64,000 nt of DNA from Candidatus Desulfosporosinus nitrosoreducens (GTDB lineage: Bacteria > Bacillota > Desulfitobacteriia > Desulfitobacteriales > Desulfitobacteriaceae), in the NCBI RefSeq assembly GCF_030954495.1, contig NZ_JAVHUW010000083.1, positions 186,001 to 250,000 of the forward strand. Reading direction: 5' to 3'. Made by a program: the position numbers and the translations under genes. A model generated the notes under the pieces. That model did not search any database. It saw only the letters and a list, made by a program, of their open reading frames with translations, and was not told the DNA's origin. Shown here one piece after another: positions 17,881-26,661 of the stretch. Each line of letters begins with the position of its first letter. The stretch's first letter is position 1.

Positions 17881-20568
17881 TTGTACTTCGAATATTTCAA
17901 TAACGTTATTATGGTTTTATTTTTTTGTGGAGTTGTGATTTTAATCGATTTATCGCTTGATAAAAAATATTCTTCCGGCAGATTAGGTTTTTTGTTTGGT
18001 TTGATCACGATATTTGTAATGCGCTATTATAGCATGGTCATTGTTGGCCGTTTCTATGACTTCCGGCATATCACGATGACTATGGCCGGATTTATCGGAG
18101 GTCCGCTGGCTGCGGGAATAGCCTTAGCCATGAGTGGTCTCTATCGCTGTAAAATGGGTGGCAGCGGTATGATGGGGGGGATGACCACACTCGTTGTTTT
18201 TGCTTGTTTCGGTCTTGTTTTACGAAGATGGTTTAAAAGTACTCAAAATGGACGAAAGATTTTGTTTTGGTATTTGATAGGGATTGCTATGACGTTTGTT
18301 CTGATCCTTATTATTGCTTCCGCTTCTCTTTGGAAGAGCGATTCGCAGGAAGTTCTAAAAGTTATTACAATTCCCTACCTGATCATAACTCCCCTTGCTA
18401 CTACAATTATTGTTAATTTTTATTATTGGGCTTACGAATATTTTAGTAAAGCCTCTATCCTTCAGACAATCATCAATTACACCCCAATTAACTTAGTGAT
18501 TTTTAACCGGAGTGGACCAATCCTGCTCAGCAAAACCTTAAAAAGCCACCCAAGATATCCGGAGTACATAAACCGTTTATTTCCCTTGTTGAGCAGTTGT
18601 CCGACGTTAACAGAGAGCCTCGGGCAGTACCGTCATAAAATCGCAACCCAAGATGACCGGCATTTAGTTGCCGACCTGTCGGGCTTTCGGATGCCCAGCG
18701 GAGAACCGGCCTGTGTCGCGGTTATTAATGATGTGACAGACCTGATCCGAGAACACGAAAAATTGCGAGTTGCCAAAGAAAGATTTTCTAAAACTTTTGA
18801 ATTGGGCCCTCATATGATGAGCATTATTCGAAAATCTGACTACAGCTATATCCATGTGAACCGTCGTTTTTTGGAAAAAAGAGGTTTTGATTTGGAGTAT
18901 GTTATCGGCAAGACCCCGATGGAACTAGGGGTACCGGAGTGGCAATTTCAAGAGATTACTAAAATTATCTCCACTGAGGGGTCCATTAGCAATTACGAAA
19001 GTTCAATCATCACGAAACACGGTTCCCGGGGCTTTGTCATACTTTCTGCGGTAGAGATCCAAATCGACGATCAAGAATGTTATTTATTTGCTTATAATGA
19101 CGTGACAGAAATGAAACTCATGCAGATGGAAAGAGTTGAACATCTAACTAAAAACTTGAAATTAAATGCGGAATTGTCCCAGAGCAATCAGTTTATCGCC
19201 GATATTATCAACAACATGCCGGATGGTTTTTATGTCTTGGATGGTGAATGGCGGTTTACTTATGTAAACAAAAAAACCGAGGAGTTATTCTTTAAAACCC
19301 GTGAGAAGCTGCTGGGCAATGTTTTGTGGGAAGCATTGCCGGGAATTCAAAAAACAACCCTTTATGAAAGTTATCAAAAAATAAAAGACCAGCACATCTC
19401 TCTGACCTTTGAATATCCTAGCTTTCTGAAAGAAGGTGCATGGTACCAAGTCACAGCTTTTCCCTTTAAATTTGGTATTTCCGTATATTTCCGGGACATT
19501 ACTGAAAGTAAGCTTATAAGTAACGAGCTGATTAAATCTCAGCATGAATTGGCTTCGGTTCTGGAAAGTATGACAGATTGTTTTTTAGCTGTTGACGGAG
19601 ACTGGATTTTTACTTACATTAATCGGGCCTGTGAAATCGCTCTTGGAAAATCAAGCGGGGAATTACTGGGTAAGAAAATGACTGAGATATTCCCGCTCAA
19701 TTCAGCGGTAATGCAGAGACTTGAGCGGGTAATTCAAGAACAACAATCTGTGTCTTTTGAAGTTATTTCCGAAAGACTGGATAACAAATGGCTGGAAATT
19801 AATGCTTATCCCTTGGAAAACGGTTTAATCTGTTATCTTAGAGATATTTCCTCCCGGAAATTAGCAGAATTTGAAATTGCCCGTCTCGATCGCCTTAACC
19901 TCGTAGGTCAATTAGCTGCGGGGATTGGACATGAAATCAGGAATCCCATGACTACTGTACGCGGTTATCTGCAACTGCTGGGAACAAAAGCTGAAAACGC
20001 GGCTCAGAAGCCGACCTATGATTTAATGATCTCCGAATTGGACCGAGCTAACTCCATTATCACGGAATTTTTGTCCTTAGCCAGAACTAGACAAACAGAA
20101 CTAAAATATCAGAGCCTCAACACAATTATTGCTAAATTATACCCTCTCTTGGAAGCGGACGCATTTAACCAAAATAAACAAATCAAGTTTATGCCTGAAG
20201 AGATTCCCGATCTTCAGCTTAATGAAAAGGAGCTTTCCCAGCTTGTGCTGAATTTGTCCCGCAATGGCCTTGAGGCCATGGAAGAAAGAGGATGCCTTAC
20301 AATCAAGGTTTTTTTGCAGGATAGAACTGTTGTATTGTCTATAGAAGATCAAGGGTGTGGGATTCCTAAAGAAAATATGCCCAAAATAGGAACTCCCTTT
20401 TTCACAACCAAAGAAAATGGGACGGGTTTGGGTTTGGCGACTTGCTTTCGGATTGCGGAATCTCATAATGCCAGAATTATGGTTGATTCCTCTCCTCAAG
20501 GAACAATATTCAAAGTTTTATTTCCTATTGTTAATCAAGCAAATGAGCAGAACGAAAGAATCGCCTAA
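17881..20568 (+). CDS. Membrane sensor histidine kinase, 5TM-LYT type with multiple PAS domains
   Basis: An 895-residue kinase. The first 190 residues hold about six hydrophobic helices of the 5TM-LYT type (LGFLFGLITIFVMRYYSMVIVG, with FIGGPLAAGIALAMSGLYR). At least three PAS domains follow, at about 295-410, 435-545 and 555-665. The HisKA box is GIGHEIRNPMTTVRGYLQLL (phospho-acceptor H684), and the ATPase domain ends with NGTGLGLATC. The start is TTG, nine bases after GGAGG. No response regulator lies in the window, so it is an orphan kinase; in such Firmicutes orphan kinases often feed Spo0A-type phosphorelays. It sits between two urate-cluster operons, but a role in purine sensing is only inferred. 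Confidence 0.88.
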   Translation: MYFEYFNNVIMVLFFCGVVILIDLSLDKKYSSGRLGFLFGLITIFVMRYYSMVIVGRFYDFRHITMTMAGFIGGPLAAGIALAMSGLYRCKMGGSGMMGGMTTLVVFACFGLVLRRWFKSTQNGRKILFWYLIGIAMTFVLILIIASASLWKSDSQEVLKVITIPYLIITPLATTIIVNFYYWAYEYFSKASILQTIINYTPINLVIFNRSGPILLSKTLKSHPRYPEYINRLFPLLSSCPTLTESLGQYRHKIATQDDRHLVADLSGFRMPSGEPACVAVINDVTDLIREHEKLRVAKERFSKTFELGPHMMSIIRKSDYSYIHVNRRFLEKRGFDLEYVIGKTPMELGVPEWQFQEITKIISTEGSISNYESSIITKHGSRGFVILSAVEIQIDDQECYLFAYNDVTEMKLMQMERVEHLTKNLKLNAELSQSNQFIADIINNMPDGFYVLDGEWRFTYVNKKTEELFFKTREKLLGNVLWEALPGIQKTTLYESYQKIKDQHISLTFEYPSFLKEGAWYQVTAFPFKFGISVYFRDITESKLISNELIKSQHELASVLESMTDCFLAVDGDWIFTYINRACEIALGKSSGELLGKKMTEIFPLNSAVMQRLERVIQEQQSVSFEVISERLDNKWLEINAYPLENGLICYLRDISSRKLAEFEIARLDRLNLVGQLAAGIGHEIRNPMTTVRGYLQLLGTKAENAAQKPTYDLMISELDRANSIITEFLSLARTRQTELKYQSLNTIIAKLYPLLEADAFNQNKQIKFMPEEIPDLQLNEKELSQLVLNLSRNGLEAMEERGCLTIKVFLQDRTVVLSIEDQGCGIPKENMPKIGTPFFTTKENGTGLGLATCFRIAESHNARIMVDSSPQGTIFKVLFPIVNQANEQNERIA

Positions 20569-20624
20569 ATTTCAAAACGTTGGGAGAATCTTAAACGCCC
20601 AAGGGGGCAGGGTTTGTGGTGTAT

Positions 20625-20643
20625 TTTGTCAACGAGAGACAAA
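20625..20643. promoter_or_regulatory. TTTGTC/GACAAA inverted repeat before the ygeX promoter
   Basis: TTTGTC (20625-20630) and GACAAA (20638-20643) form an inverted repeat about 52 bp upstream of the sigma-54 promoter. Neither of the two operator types found at the other sigma-54 promoters is clear here, so this may be the enhancer site for ygeX. Confidence 0.4.
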
Positions 20644-20694
20644 TGTGCCGGGAAACTGCTCCTTTGGGCCTGTTTATTTAAGGTGTGAAATAAT

Positions 20695-20710
20695 TGGCAT
20701 GATAATTGCA
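20695..20710 (+). promoter_or_regulatory. Sigma-54 promoter of ygeX
   Basis: TGGCATGATAATTGCA has correct -24/-12 spacing and lies 150 bp upstream of the ygeX start. Confidence 0.85.
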
Positions 20711-20859
20711 TGAGATATCCCTCGAAAAAAGAGAGCAATTATTTCGTTTAGGGGGAGATAAGTGGTTTAAGGTTTAATAGGCAAAACAAGAAATTGTTTT
20801 CAATATGTATGAGAAAAACGTTTTGGTTAAAAAATATCTTAGAATAGGAGAGATTGCAA

Positions 20860-22083
20860 ATGATGGATGAGATTAAATGGATAGATAACAAAATGTTAAA
20901 AACTTATGGAAAAGGTACCTCGACCGAACTGTTTAGCAAAGCTGAAATCGATAAAGCTCGTAGATTTCATGCTACATTCCCTAACTATGACCCGACTCCT
21001 TTGCGCTCGCTTAAAAAATTAGCCATGAATTACGGAGTTGCCGGGATTTACGTTAAAGACGAGTCCTATCGTTTCGGTCTGAATGCTTTTAAAGCCTTAG
21101 GCGGCTCTTATGCCATCGGGAGATATTTGGCTCAGAAGCTCCATAAAGATATTAGTGAGCTTCCTTACGATGTGCTGATCTCCCCCGAAATTAAAGAACA
21201 ATTAGGCGATATAACCTTTGCTACCACGACAGATGGGAATCATGGCCGGGGAATCGCTTGGACGGCTCGTCAGTTAGGACAGAAATCCGTGGTCTATATG
21301 CCGAGAGGGTCCTCTCAGTTTCGTTTGGAAAAGATCCGAGAGGAAGGCGCGGAAGCATATATTACAGATTTGAATTACGACGATGCAGTGCGCATGACGG
21401 CTGCAAAAGCTGAGGAAAATGGCTGGGTCGTTGTTCAAGATACTTCCTGGGAAGGGTATGAGGAAATTCCCAGCTGGATTATGCAGGGTTATGGAACCAT
21501 GTCAGCGGAAGCTCTGGAAGAACTGAATAATTTAGGGATAGAAAAGCCGACCCATATCTTCGTCCAAGCCGGGGTAGGGGCCTTGGCCGGTTCTATTGAG
21601 GGGTATTTTGCTTCTTTGTTTAAAGAGGAGCGGCCTAAGACCGTGGTTGTAGAAGCGAACAAAGCAGATTGCCTTTACCAATCGGCACTTGCCGGAGATG
21701 GCAAACCGAGGGTGGTCGGCGGAGATATGTCGACAATTATGGCCGGATTAGCCTGCGGTGAGCCCAATCTTATCGGCTGGAAAATTTTAAGGGACTATGG
21801 TAATATGTTTGTCTCTTCCCCGGATTGGGTTGCGGCACGAGGAATGCGAGTGTTGGCCAATCCGTTGCTCGGTGATCCCAGAGTTATTTCGGGCGAATCC
21901 GGTGCGGTAACAACAGGACTTTTGAGTTCGTTCTTAAAAGATGAGTCCTTTAAAGAAGCGCGGGAAAAGCTTAATTTAAACAGCCAATCCCATGTTCTTG
22001 TCTTTAACACGGAGGGGAATACCGATCCCTATAAATACCGCAGTATTGTCTGGGATGGGGAACTTCCCTCTACAGGCCGATAG
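20860..22083 (+). CDS. ygeX: Diaminopropionate ammonia-lyase
   Basis: A 407-residue fold-type II PLP enzyme matching YgeX. The PLP lysine (about K78) lies in KDESYRFGLNAFKALGG. The following TTTDGNHGRG carries the aspartate that acts as second base in the E. coli enzyme, and the glycine-rich VQAGVGALAGS binds phosphate. It converts 2,3-diaminopropionate to pyruvate and two ammonia, the last carbon-releasing step proposed for bacterial anaerobic urate degradation. I use the ATG at 20860, nine bases after AGGAG; the TTG at 20854 is too close. It is a single-gene transcript with its own sigma-54 promoter and terminator. Confidence 0.94.
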   Translation: MMDEIKWIDNKMLKTYGKGTSTELFSKAEIDKARRFHATFPNYDPTPLRSLKKLAMNYGVAGIYVKDESYRFGLNAFKALGGSYAIGRYLAQKLHKDISELPYDVLISPEIKEQLGDITFATTTDGNHGRGIAWTARQLGQKSVVYMPRGSSQFRLEKIREEGAEAYITDLNYDDAVRMTAAKAEENGWVVVQDTSWEGYEEIPSWIMQGYGTMSAEALEELNNLGIEKPTHIFVQAGVGALAGSIEGYFASLFKEERPKTVVVEANKADCLYQSALAGDGKPRVVGGDMSTIMAGLACGEPNLIGWKILRDYGNMFVSSPDWVAARGMRVLANPLLGDPRVISGESGAVTTGLLSSFLKDESFKEAREKLNLNSQSHVLVFNTEGNTDPYKYRSIVWDGELPSTGR

Positions 22084-22117
22084 GATAAAATTAAGGAAAG
22101 TTTGATGTTTGAAGTTC

Positions 22118-22153
22118 GGGAAGCACGATTCAGAATAAGAGTGCTTCCCTTTT
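22118..22153 (+). terminator. Terminator of ygeX
   Basis: GGGAAGCAC (22118-22126) pairs with GTGCTTCCC (22141-22149), followed by TTTTTAT. Confidence 0.85.
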
Positions 22154-22196
22154 TATATTAAAGATTTTTCTTTCTTTACTGCTGTATTGCCGGAAG

Positions 22197-22209
22197 ACTC
22201 GAAATGAGA
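22197..22209. promoter_or_regulatory. Probable autoregulatory operator of activator 2
   Basis: ACTCGAAATGAGA matches the TCTCAAAATGAGA palindrome of the ygeW promoter region at 11 of 13 positions. It lies 56 bp before the activator start, just upstream of a TATAAT box at 22222-22227, so the activator probably limits its own sigma-A transcription. Confidence 0.5.
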
Positions 22210-22264
22210 CAAAGAGTTGTATATAATATAATCAGAGTCATTTACCAATTATAGAGGTGTTGGA

Positions 22265-24028
22265 ATGTATCACCTGAGTGACATAAAAACAACAGTACAA
22301 CAAACTGCTGAGGCCATTGCTGAAGCGCTTAAAATCGAAGTGGAAATTGCCGATTCCAATCTTATTCGGGTTGCCGGAACCGGGAAGTATAAGATTCGCT
22401 GTGGGAGTCCGATGGATGAGGGTTTTGTTTACCGCCACGTCATGAAAACCGGGGATTCTGTAATTATTGATAATCCCGGTTACAATGAACTTTGTCAGCC
22501 TTGTACTTGTCGTGGAAACTGCTTGGAGCTTGCCGAGGTAGCGATTCCAATCCGAGCCGAAGAGCAAATTATCGGGGTTATCGGCCTGGTAAGCTTTGAT
22601 GAAGAGCAGACGAAGCGTTTAATGGACAATAAGCAATCTCTTTTGCGCTTTCTGGAAAAAATGTCCGAGCTTCTTGTAGGTAAAGTGGTTGAAAGTCAGC
22701 AGAACCGTGAACGGGAACGTTTGACCAGTCAATTGCTGACAGTTTTGAATTTCCTACAGGATGGAATTCTCCTAATTAATGACCAGCAGAAAGTAACCCA
22801 TTATAATACTCATGCAGGCAAGCTGTTGGACATTGGAGAGGACCAGGAGGTAGAACTTTATCAGCTATTAGACGATAAAAAATTATGGCTGGCCGTGGAG
22901 CGGGGAGAATTGTTTTCCGGTCCGATTCGCGGAAAACGGGTAGCTACACAGCTCTATTGTGATGTTGTTCCTATCAAAAACAGCGAGGTTATTGAGGGCG
23001 CCGTTATTACGATCAAGGATATTCAACAAATTAAGAGGTTAGTTAAAGAGGCCACAGTGAGTGAAATAGAGACTCATTTCTCTCAGATTATAGGTAATTC
23101 TGCCAGGATGAGCGAGCTGAAAACGATGGCCTTACATGTTGCTCCCAGCAAGGCTACCTTGCTGATTCAAGGCGAAAGCGGCACGGGAAAAGAGCTTCTG
23201 GCCCGCGCTATTCACCAGAGCAGTAACCGGAAAGAGCATGCTTTCATTGCCATTAATTGCGGGGCAATTCCCGAAAATCTATTGGAAAGTGAATTATTCG
23301 GCTATGAAGAAGGATCGTTTACAGGCGCCCGGCGGGGCGGTAAAATGGGGAAATTTGAATTGGCTCACAATGGAACGATTTTTTTGGATGAAATTGGAGA
23401 CATGCCTTTGCACCTGCAGGTCAAAATTCTGCGGGTTTTGCAGGAACGAAGAATTGAAAGAATTGGGAGTACGCGTTCCATTCCTTTGGATGTCCGGGTA
23501 ATTGCGGCGACACACCGGGATTTGGACGAAATGGTTAAAACGGGTGAGTTTCGGGAAGATCTTTATTACCGGCTCAATGTCATTCCCTTAATGATTCCTC
23601 CTTTGCGTGAGCGCAAAGAGGATATTCCCGTTTTAATTCAATTTTATTTAGACCATTATTCAGCAGTCACGGAAAAAGTGGTTCGAGGCATTACTCCGGA
23701 GGCTGTTGCTAAACTGACTCATTATCTGTGGCCGGGCAATGTCCGGGAACTGGGGAATGTTATCGAATACTGTGTGACAATGGTCGAGGGAGATACGATT
23801 ACACCGGAAAATTTGCCCCAGCGCATTAAAGAAGAACTTAAACCGGAAGCTAAAAGTATTTCTTTAAACTTAAAACAACTTGAACGGGAAGCAATTATGA
23901 AAGCTCTGACAATGGCTGACTCGGAAGGGCATAAGGAGGAGGCGGCCAATTTGTTGGGGATCAGCAGAGCTACTCTTTACCGTAAGATTAAAGAATACCA
24001 AATTAGTGAAAATAAAACGTTCTTTTAG
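22265..24028 (+). CDS. ygeV: YgeV-like sigma-54-dependent activator (paralogue 2)
   Basis: A 587-residue paralogue of the protein at 1331 with the same order of domains. The N-terminal sensor has the motif CQPCTCRGNC (C77, C80, C86), conserving the C-x2-C-x5-C pattern. A PAS-like region lies near 160-260. The AAA+ domain has Walker A GESGTGKE near 303. The sigma-54 contact loop reads GSFTGA (350-355) where paralogue 1 has GAFTGA. The C-terminus is a Fis-type helix-turn-helix (AANLLGISRATLYRKI). The start follows GAGGTGTTGGA. It lies between ygeX and ygeW. TCTCA-N3-TGAGA palindromes before itself and before ygeW suggest those as its sites. Confidence 0.9.
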   Translation: MYHLSDIKTTVQQTAEAIAEALKIEVEIADSNLIRVAGTGKYKIRCGSPMDEGFVYRHVMKTGDSVIIDNPGYNELCQPCTCRGNCLELAEVAIPIRAEEQIIGVIGLVSFDEEQTKRLMDNKQSLLRFLEKMSELLVGKVVESQQNRERERLTSQLLTVLNFLQDGILLINDQQKVTHYNTHAGKLLDIGEDQEVELYQLLDDKKLWLAVERGELFSGPIRGKRVATQLYCDVVPIKNSEVIEGAVITIKDIQQIKRLVKEATVSEIETHFSQIIGNSARMSELKTMALHVAPSKATLLIQGESGTGKELLARAIHQSSNRKEHAFIAINCGAIPENLLESELFGYEEGSFTGARRGGKMGKFELAHNGTIFLDEIGDMPLHLQVKILRVLQERRIERIGSTRSIPLDVRVIAATHRDLDEMVKTGEFREDLYYRLNVIPLMIPPLRERKEDIPVLIQFYLDHYSAVTEKVVRGITPEAVAKLTHYLWPGNVRELGNVIEYCVTMVEGDTITPENLPQRIKEELKPEAKSISLNLKQLEREAIMKALTMADSEGHKEEAANLLGISRATLYRKIKEYQISENKTFF

Positions 24029-24078
24029 TTTTTAGCGCCCGTGACCCCACATTTTAATGTTTCAAAACTAGATTATTG

Positions 24079-24176
24079 TCTCAAAATGAGATCGGAAGGT
24101 GAGAACCTAGTGTTAGACAATGTTCGAGAGAATTCGAGAGACCAGCTTCTCCTTAGGCTGAGTCTCAATTTGAGAC
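24079..24176. promoter_or_regulatory. Upstream activator sites for ygeW (TCTCA-N3-TGAGA)
   Basis: TCTCAAAATGAGA at 24079-24091 and GTCTCAATTTGAGAC at 24162-24176 are both perfect palindromes outside the 3-base centre. Their centres are 84 bp apart, close to eight helical turns. Between them is a short direct repeat of TCGAGAGA. The second site ends 82 bp before the sigma-54 promoter. Confidence 0.75.
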
Positions 24177-24258
24177 TTAAACCTAAAGTCTAGAGGGAAC
24201 TGTTTGGAAAAACAATAAAAAATGTGCCTCTTTAATTTGTTTCTGAAAAAATGAGGAT

Positions 24259-24274
24259 TGGCATGATTTTTGCA
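24259..24274 (+). promoter_or_regulatory. Sigma-54 promoter of the ygeY remnant-ygeW-arcC operon
   Basis: TGGCATGATTTTTGCA has exact -24/-12 spacing. The first coding trace after it is the ygeY remnant at 24355; ygeW follows. Confidence 0.87.
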
Positions 24275-24354
24275 TTAATTTAGCAGCAAGCGATCATACT
24301 AAACTATGATAGGCCGTTATCTACAATCCAAGAGTAGCGAAAGGGGAATTTATT

Positions 24355-24544
24355 TTGCAAAAGTTCTGGAGTTAGCCAAGAAGTACGAACCTGAAATGAG
24401 CCGTTTCTTGCGGGACCTTATTGATGTTCCCCGCGAGAGCTGTAATTTCCAGCCTCTATGTCAAAAAAGTATGTTGATTTGATGCCCAGCGCAACGGAAA
24501 ATTTAGTAAAGTTACCTTTAGCTGCGTCTAAGTTTAAAGATTAA
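24355..24544 (+). pseudogene. ygeY: Remnant of ygeY (M20 peptidase-family urate-cluster enzyme)
   Basis: From a TTG at 24355 the sequence reads MQ, then after one missing base continues in another frame as KVLELAKKYEPEMSRFLRDL followed by IDVPRESCN. This closely resembles the start of E. coli YgeY (TRFLRDMVAIPSESC). The frame closes at 24482. A third frame (24458-24544) then gives a short tail, YVDLMPSATENLVKLPLAAS, that could be the far C-terminus of the same gene joined by an internal deletion. About 190 bp remain of a gene normally about 1.2 kb long. Two independent lesions, a frameshift at the start and a large deletion, make it non-functional. The N-terminal match is recognised from memory of the family, not from a search. 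Confidence 0.7.
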
Positions 24545-24630
24545 ACCTGTATTGTTCTTTAAACATATTGAAGTGAAAAAGTTTAACCCCATATTAATAT
24601 AACAAAATTAAATATTAGGAGGAACGTTCA

Positions 24631-25635
24631 ATGCAAACAGTATTTAGAGGAAGACATTTTATCAACCTGGAGGATTTTACAAAAGAAGAAATCGACACCA
24701 TGCTCGAAGTTTCGCTGGAGCTCAAAAGAAAATTTGCCATGGGTGAAGATACTCCTTACCTCAATAACAAAACCGGCTTTTTGATGTTCTTTGAACAATC
24801 CACTCGGACCAGAAACTCCATGGAAGCCGGGATGGCTCAATTAGGCGGCCATGCAGGCTATTTGGATTCCAGCACCATGCAAGTTTCCCACGGTGAAACA
24901 GCTAAAGATACAGCTATCATTCTCTCCCGTTTTGGACACATGATTGCTTGCCGTTATTGCAACTGGGGCAGAGGAAATGCTTACCTCAATGAGATGGCCC
25001 GTTGGTCTGCAGCCCCTATTATGAATCTGCAGTGTGACCTTTATCACCCATTCCAAGGTTTGGCGGATTTAATGACTATACAAGAAAAGCTTCCTGACCT
25101 GCGCCGTAAAAAGATCTCCATCATCTGGGCTTATGCGGAAAGTCATAAAAAACCGATCTCTGTGCCGGTTACCCAGGTTCTGCTCTTCCCTCGTTATGGC
25201 ATGGATGTTTGGTTGGCTCATCCCAAAGGCTGGGAGCTTCCGGATTGGGTTATTGAGCAAGCCAGAGCAAACGCTGAGAAGCATGGCGGAACGTTGACTG
25301 TGACCAACGACGAGGCTGCAGCTTATAAAGATGCGGATATCGTTATTCCGAAGAACTGGGGCAACTGGGTCAATGACCAAACAGGAGCTACTGAAGTAGG
25401 TGCCAGCAAAGTTATTAACGATGCTTTGATTGCCAATAAGAGCTGGAAATGCACAGAAGCTAAAATGGCGACTGCCAGCAAGGATGTTATGTATATGCAC
25501 GCTCTGCCTGCTGACCGCAACAACGAAGTTGAAGATTCGGTTATTGACGGACCACATTCTATCGTCTACGATGAGGCTGAAAACCGTTTGCATACCGCTA
25601 AAGCAGTCATGACCCTGTTGGTAGGTGGAAAATAA
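24631..25635 (+). CDS. ygeW: YgeW-type carbamoyltransferase
   Basis: A 334-residue member of the aspartate/ornithine carbamoyltransferase superfamily. It carries the carbamoyl-phosphate loop STRTR (S57-R61), HGETAKDTA, NLQCDLYHPFQGLADL and the C-terminal YMHALPADR (H290). NLQCD..HP and the KPISVPVTQ segment resemble YgeW more than ornithine carbamoyltransferases. E. coli YgeW is longer (396 residues), so this is a shorter relative. It should phosphorolyse a carbamoylated intermediate to carbamoyl phosphate for the kinase encoded next. The start follows AGGAGGAACGTTCA. The gene ends 2 bp before arcC, so the pair is coupled. Confidence 0.88.
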   Translation: MQTVFRGRHFINLEDFTKEEIDTMLEVSLELKRKFAMGEDTPYLNNKTGFLMFFEQSTRTRNSMEAGMAQLGGHAGYLDSSTMQVSHGETAKDTAIILSRFGHMIACRYCNWGRGNAYLNEMARWSAAPIMNLQCDLYHPFQGLADLMTIQEKLPDLRRKKISIIWAYAESHKKPISVPVTQVLLFPRYGMDVWLAHPKGWELPDWVIEQARANAEKHGGTLTVTNDEAAAYKDADIVIPKNWGNWVNDQTGATEVGASKVINDALIANKSWKCTEAKMATASKDVMYMHALPADRNNEVEDSVIDGPHSIVYDEAENRLHTAKAVMTLLVGGK

Positions 25636-25637
25636 TC

Positions 25638-26588
25638 GTGAGTACACTAGCTGTTGTTGCTATCGGTGGAAATTCTCTGATTCGAGATAAAGCGCATGAG
25701 TCTGTTGAGGACCAATATCAAGCTGTTTGTGAAACCGCGAAACATATTGTCGGTATGATCGAGCAAGGGTATGAGGTGATCATTACCCATGGTAACGGCC
25801 CCCAAGTTGGGTTTATTCTCAGAAGATCTGAGATTGCCATGGATGTCGCCGCGATGCATCAAGTACCTTTGGTCAGCTGTGGAGCGGACACGCAAGGAGC
25901 TATTGGCTATCAAGTTCAACAGGCCATGGATAATGAGTTTAAGAAAAGAGGCATGGCCAAATCTGCAGTAACGATTGTAACTCAAGTTGTTGTTTCCGCA
26001 GATGATCCCGCTTTTCAAAAACCTGCCAAACCGATTGGTTCCTTCTATTCTAAAGAGCAGGCGGAGCTTATCCAAAAAGCGAACCCTTCATGGGTGATGG
26101 TGGAAGACGCAGGTAGAGGATATCGGCGAGTTGTGCCGTCTCCTCTGCCCCAGGAAATTGTTGAAAAAGACGTTATCAATCAACTGGCGCGCTCCGGCTA
26201 TTGTGTTATAAGCGTTGGCGGCGGCGGAATCCCTGTCATGAAACGAGAGGACAATTCTTTGCAGGGCGTTGATGCCGTGATCGACAAAGATTTTGCTTCA
26301 AGTCTTTTGGCCTCGGATATCAAAGCAGATCTATTAATCATTTCGACCGGAGTTCCGACGGTTTATCTCAATTATGGTAAACCTGACGAAAAGGCTTTAG
26401 ATAGAGTATCCTTAGCGGAATTGAAACAATATATGGCTGAGAATCACTTTGCTCCGGGGAGCATGCTGCCAAAAGTTCAGGCTGTGATTAAATTCCTCGA
26501 AAATGGTGGCAAGGAAGCAATTATCACGAACCCTGAATCTCTGGAAGATGCCATCGCCGGGAAGACTGGAACTCATGTCTATCGCTAA
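25638..26588 (+). CDS. arcC: Carbamate kinase
   Basis: A 316-residue amino-acid-kinase-family protein of typical length. Motifs are VAIGGNSLI near the N-terminus, ITHGNGPQVG around residue 50, VSVGGGGIPV, and the aspartate/lysine pair in GVDAVIDKDFASSLLA. It transfers the phosphate of carbamoyl phosphate to ADP, giving ATP plus carbamate. That makes this step the substrate-level phosphorylation of the pathway. The start is GTG, two bases after the ygeW stop. In E. coli the corresponding cluster gene is yqeA. Confidence 0.94.
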   Translation: MSTLAVVAIGGNSLIRDKAHESVEDQYQAVCETAKHIVGMIEQGYEVIITHGNGPQVGFILRRSEIAMDVAAMHQVPLVSCGADTQGAIGYQVQQAMDNEFKKRGMAKSAVTIVTQVVVSADDPAFQKPAKPIGSFYSKEQAELIQKANPSWVMVEDAGRGYRRVVPSPLPQEIVEKDVINQLARSGYCVISVGGGGIPVMKREDNSLQGVDAVIDKDFASSLLASDIKADLLIISTGVPTVYLNYGKPDEKALDRVSLAELKQYMAENHFAPGSMLPKVQAVIKFLENGGKEAIITNPESLEDAIAGKTGTHVYR

Positions 26589-26631
26589 ATGTTGTTTTGT
26601 AACAAGCCTGGAACATTCAGATTAAAATAAC

Positions 26632-26661
26632 GCAGAGTGCTTTCTCAGGAAAGCACTCTGC
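26632..26661 (+). terminator. Hairpin after arcC
   Basis: GCAGAGTGCTTTC (26632-26644) pairs perfectly with GAAAGCACTCTGC (26649-26661) over a 4-nt loop. It lacks a clear T-run but is the only break before hyuA. Confidence 0.7.

Noticed and set aside
25069..25647. A 192-codon minus-strand open frame opposite ygeW
   Set aside because: It mirrors the well-supported ygeW frame, has no ribosome binding site or family motif, and such long shadows are common in this codon usage.
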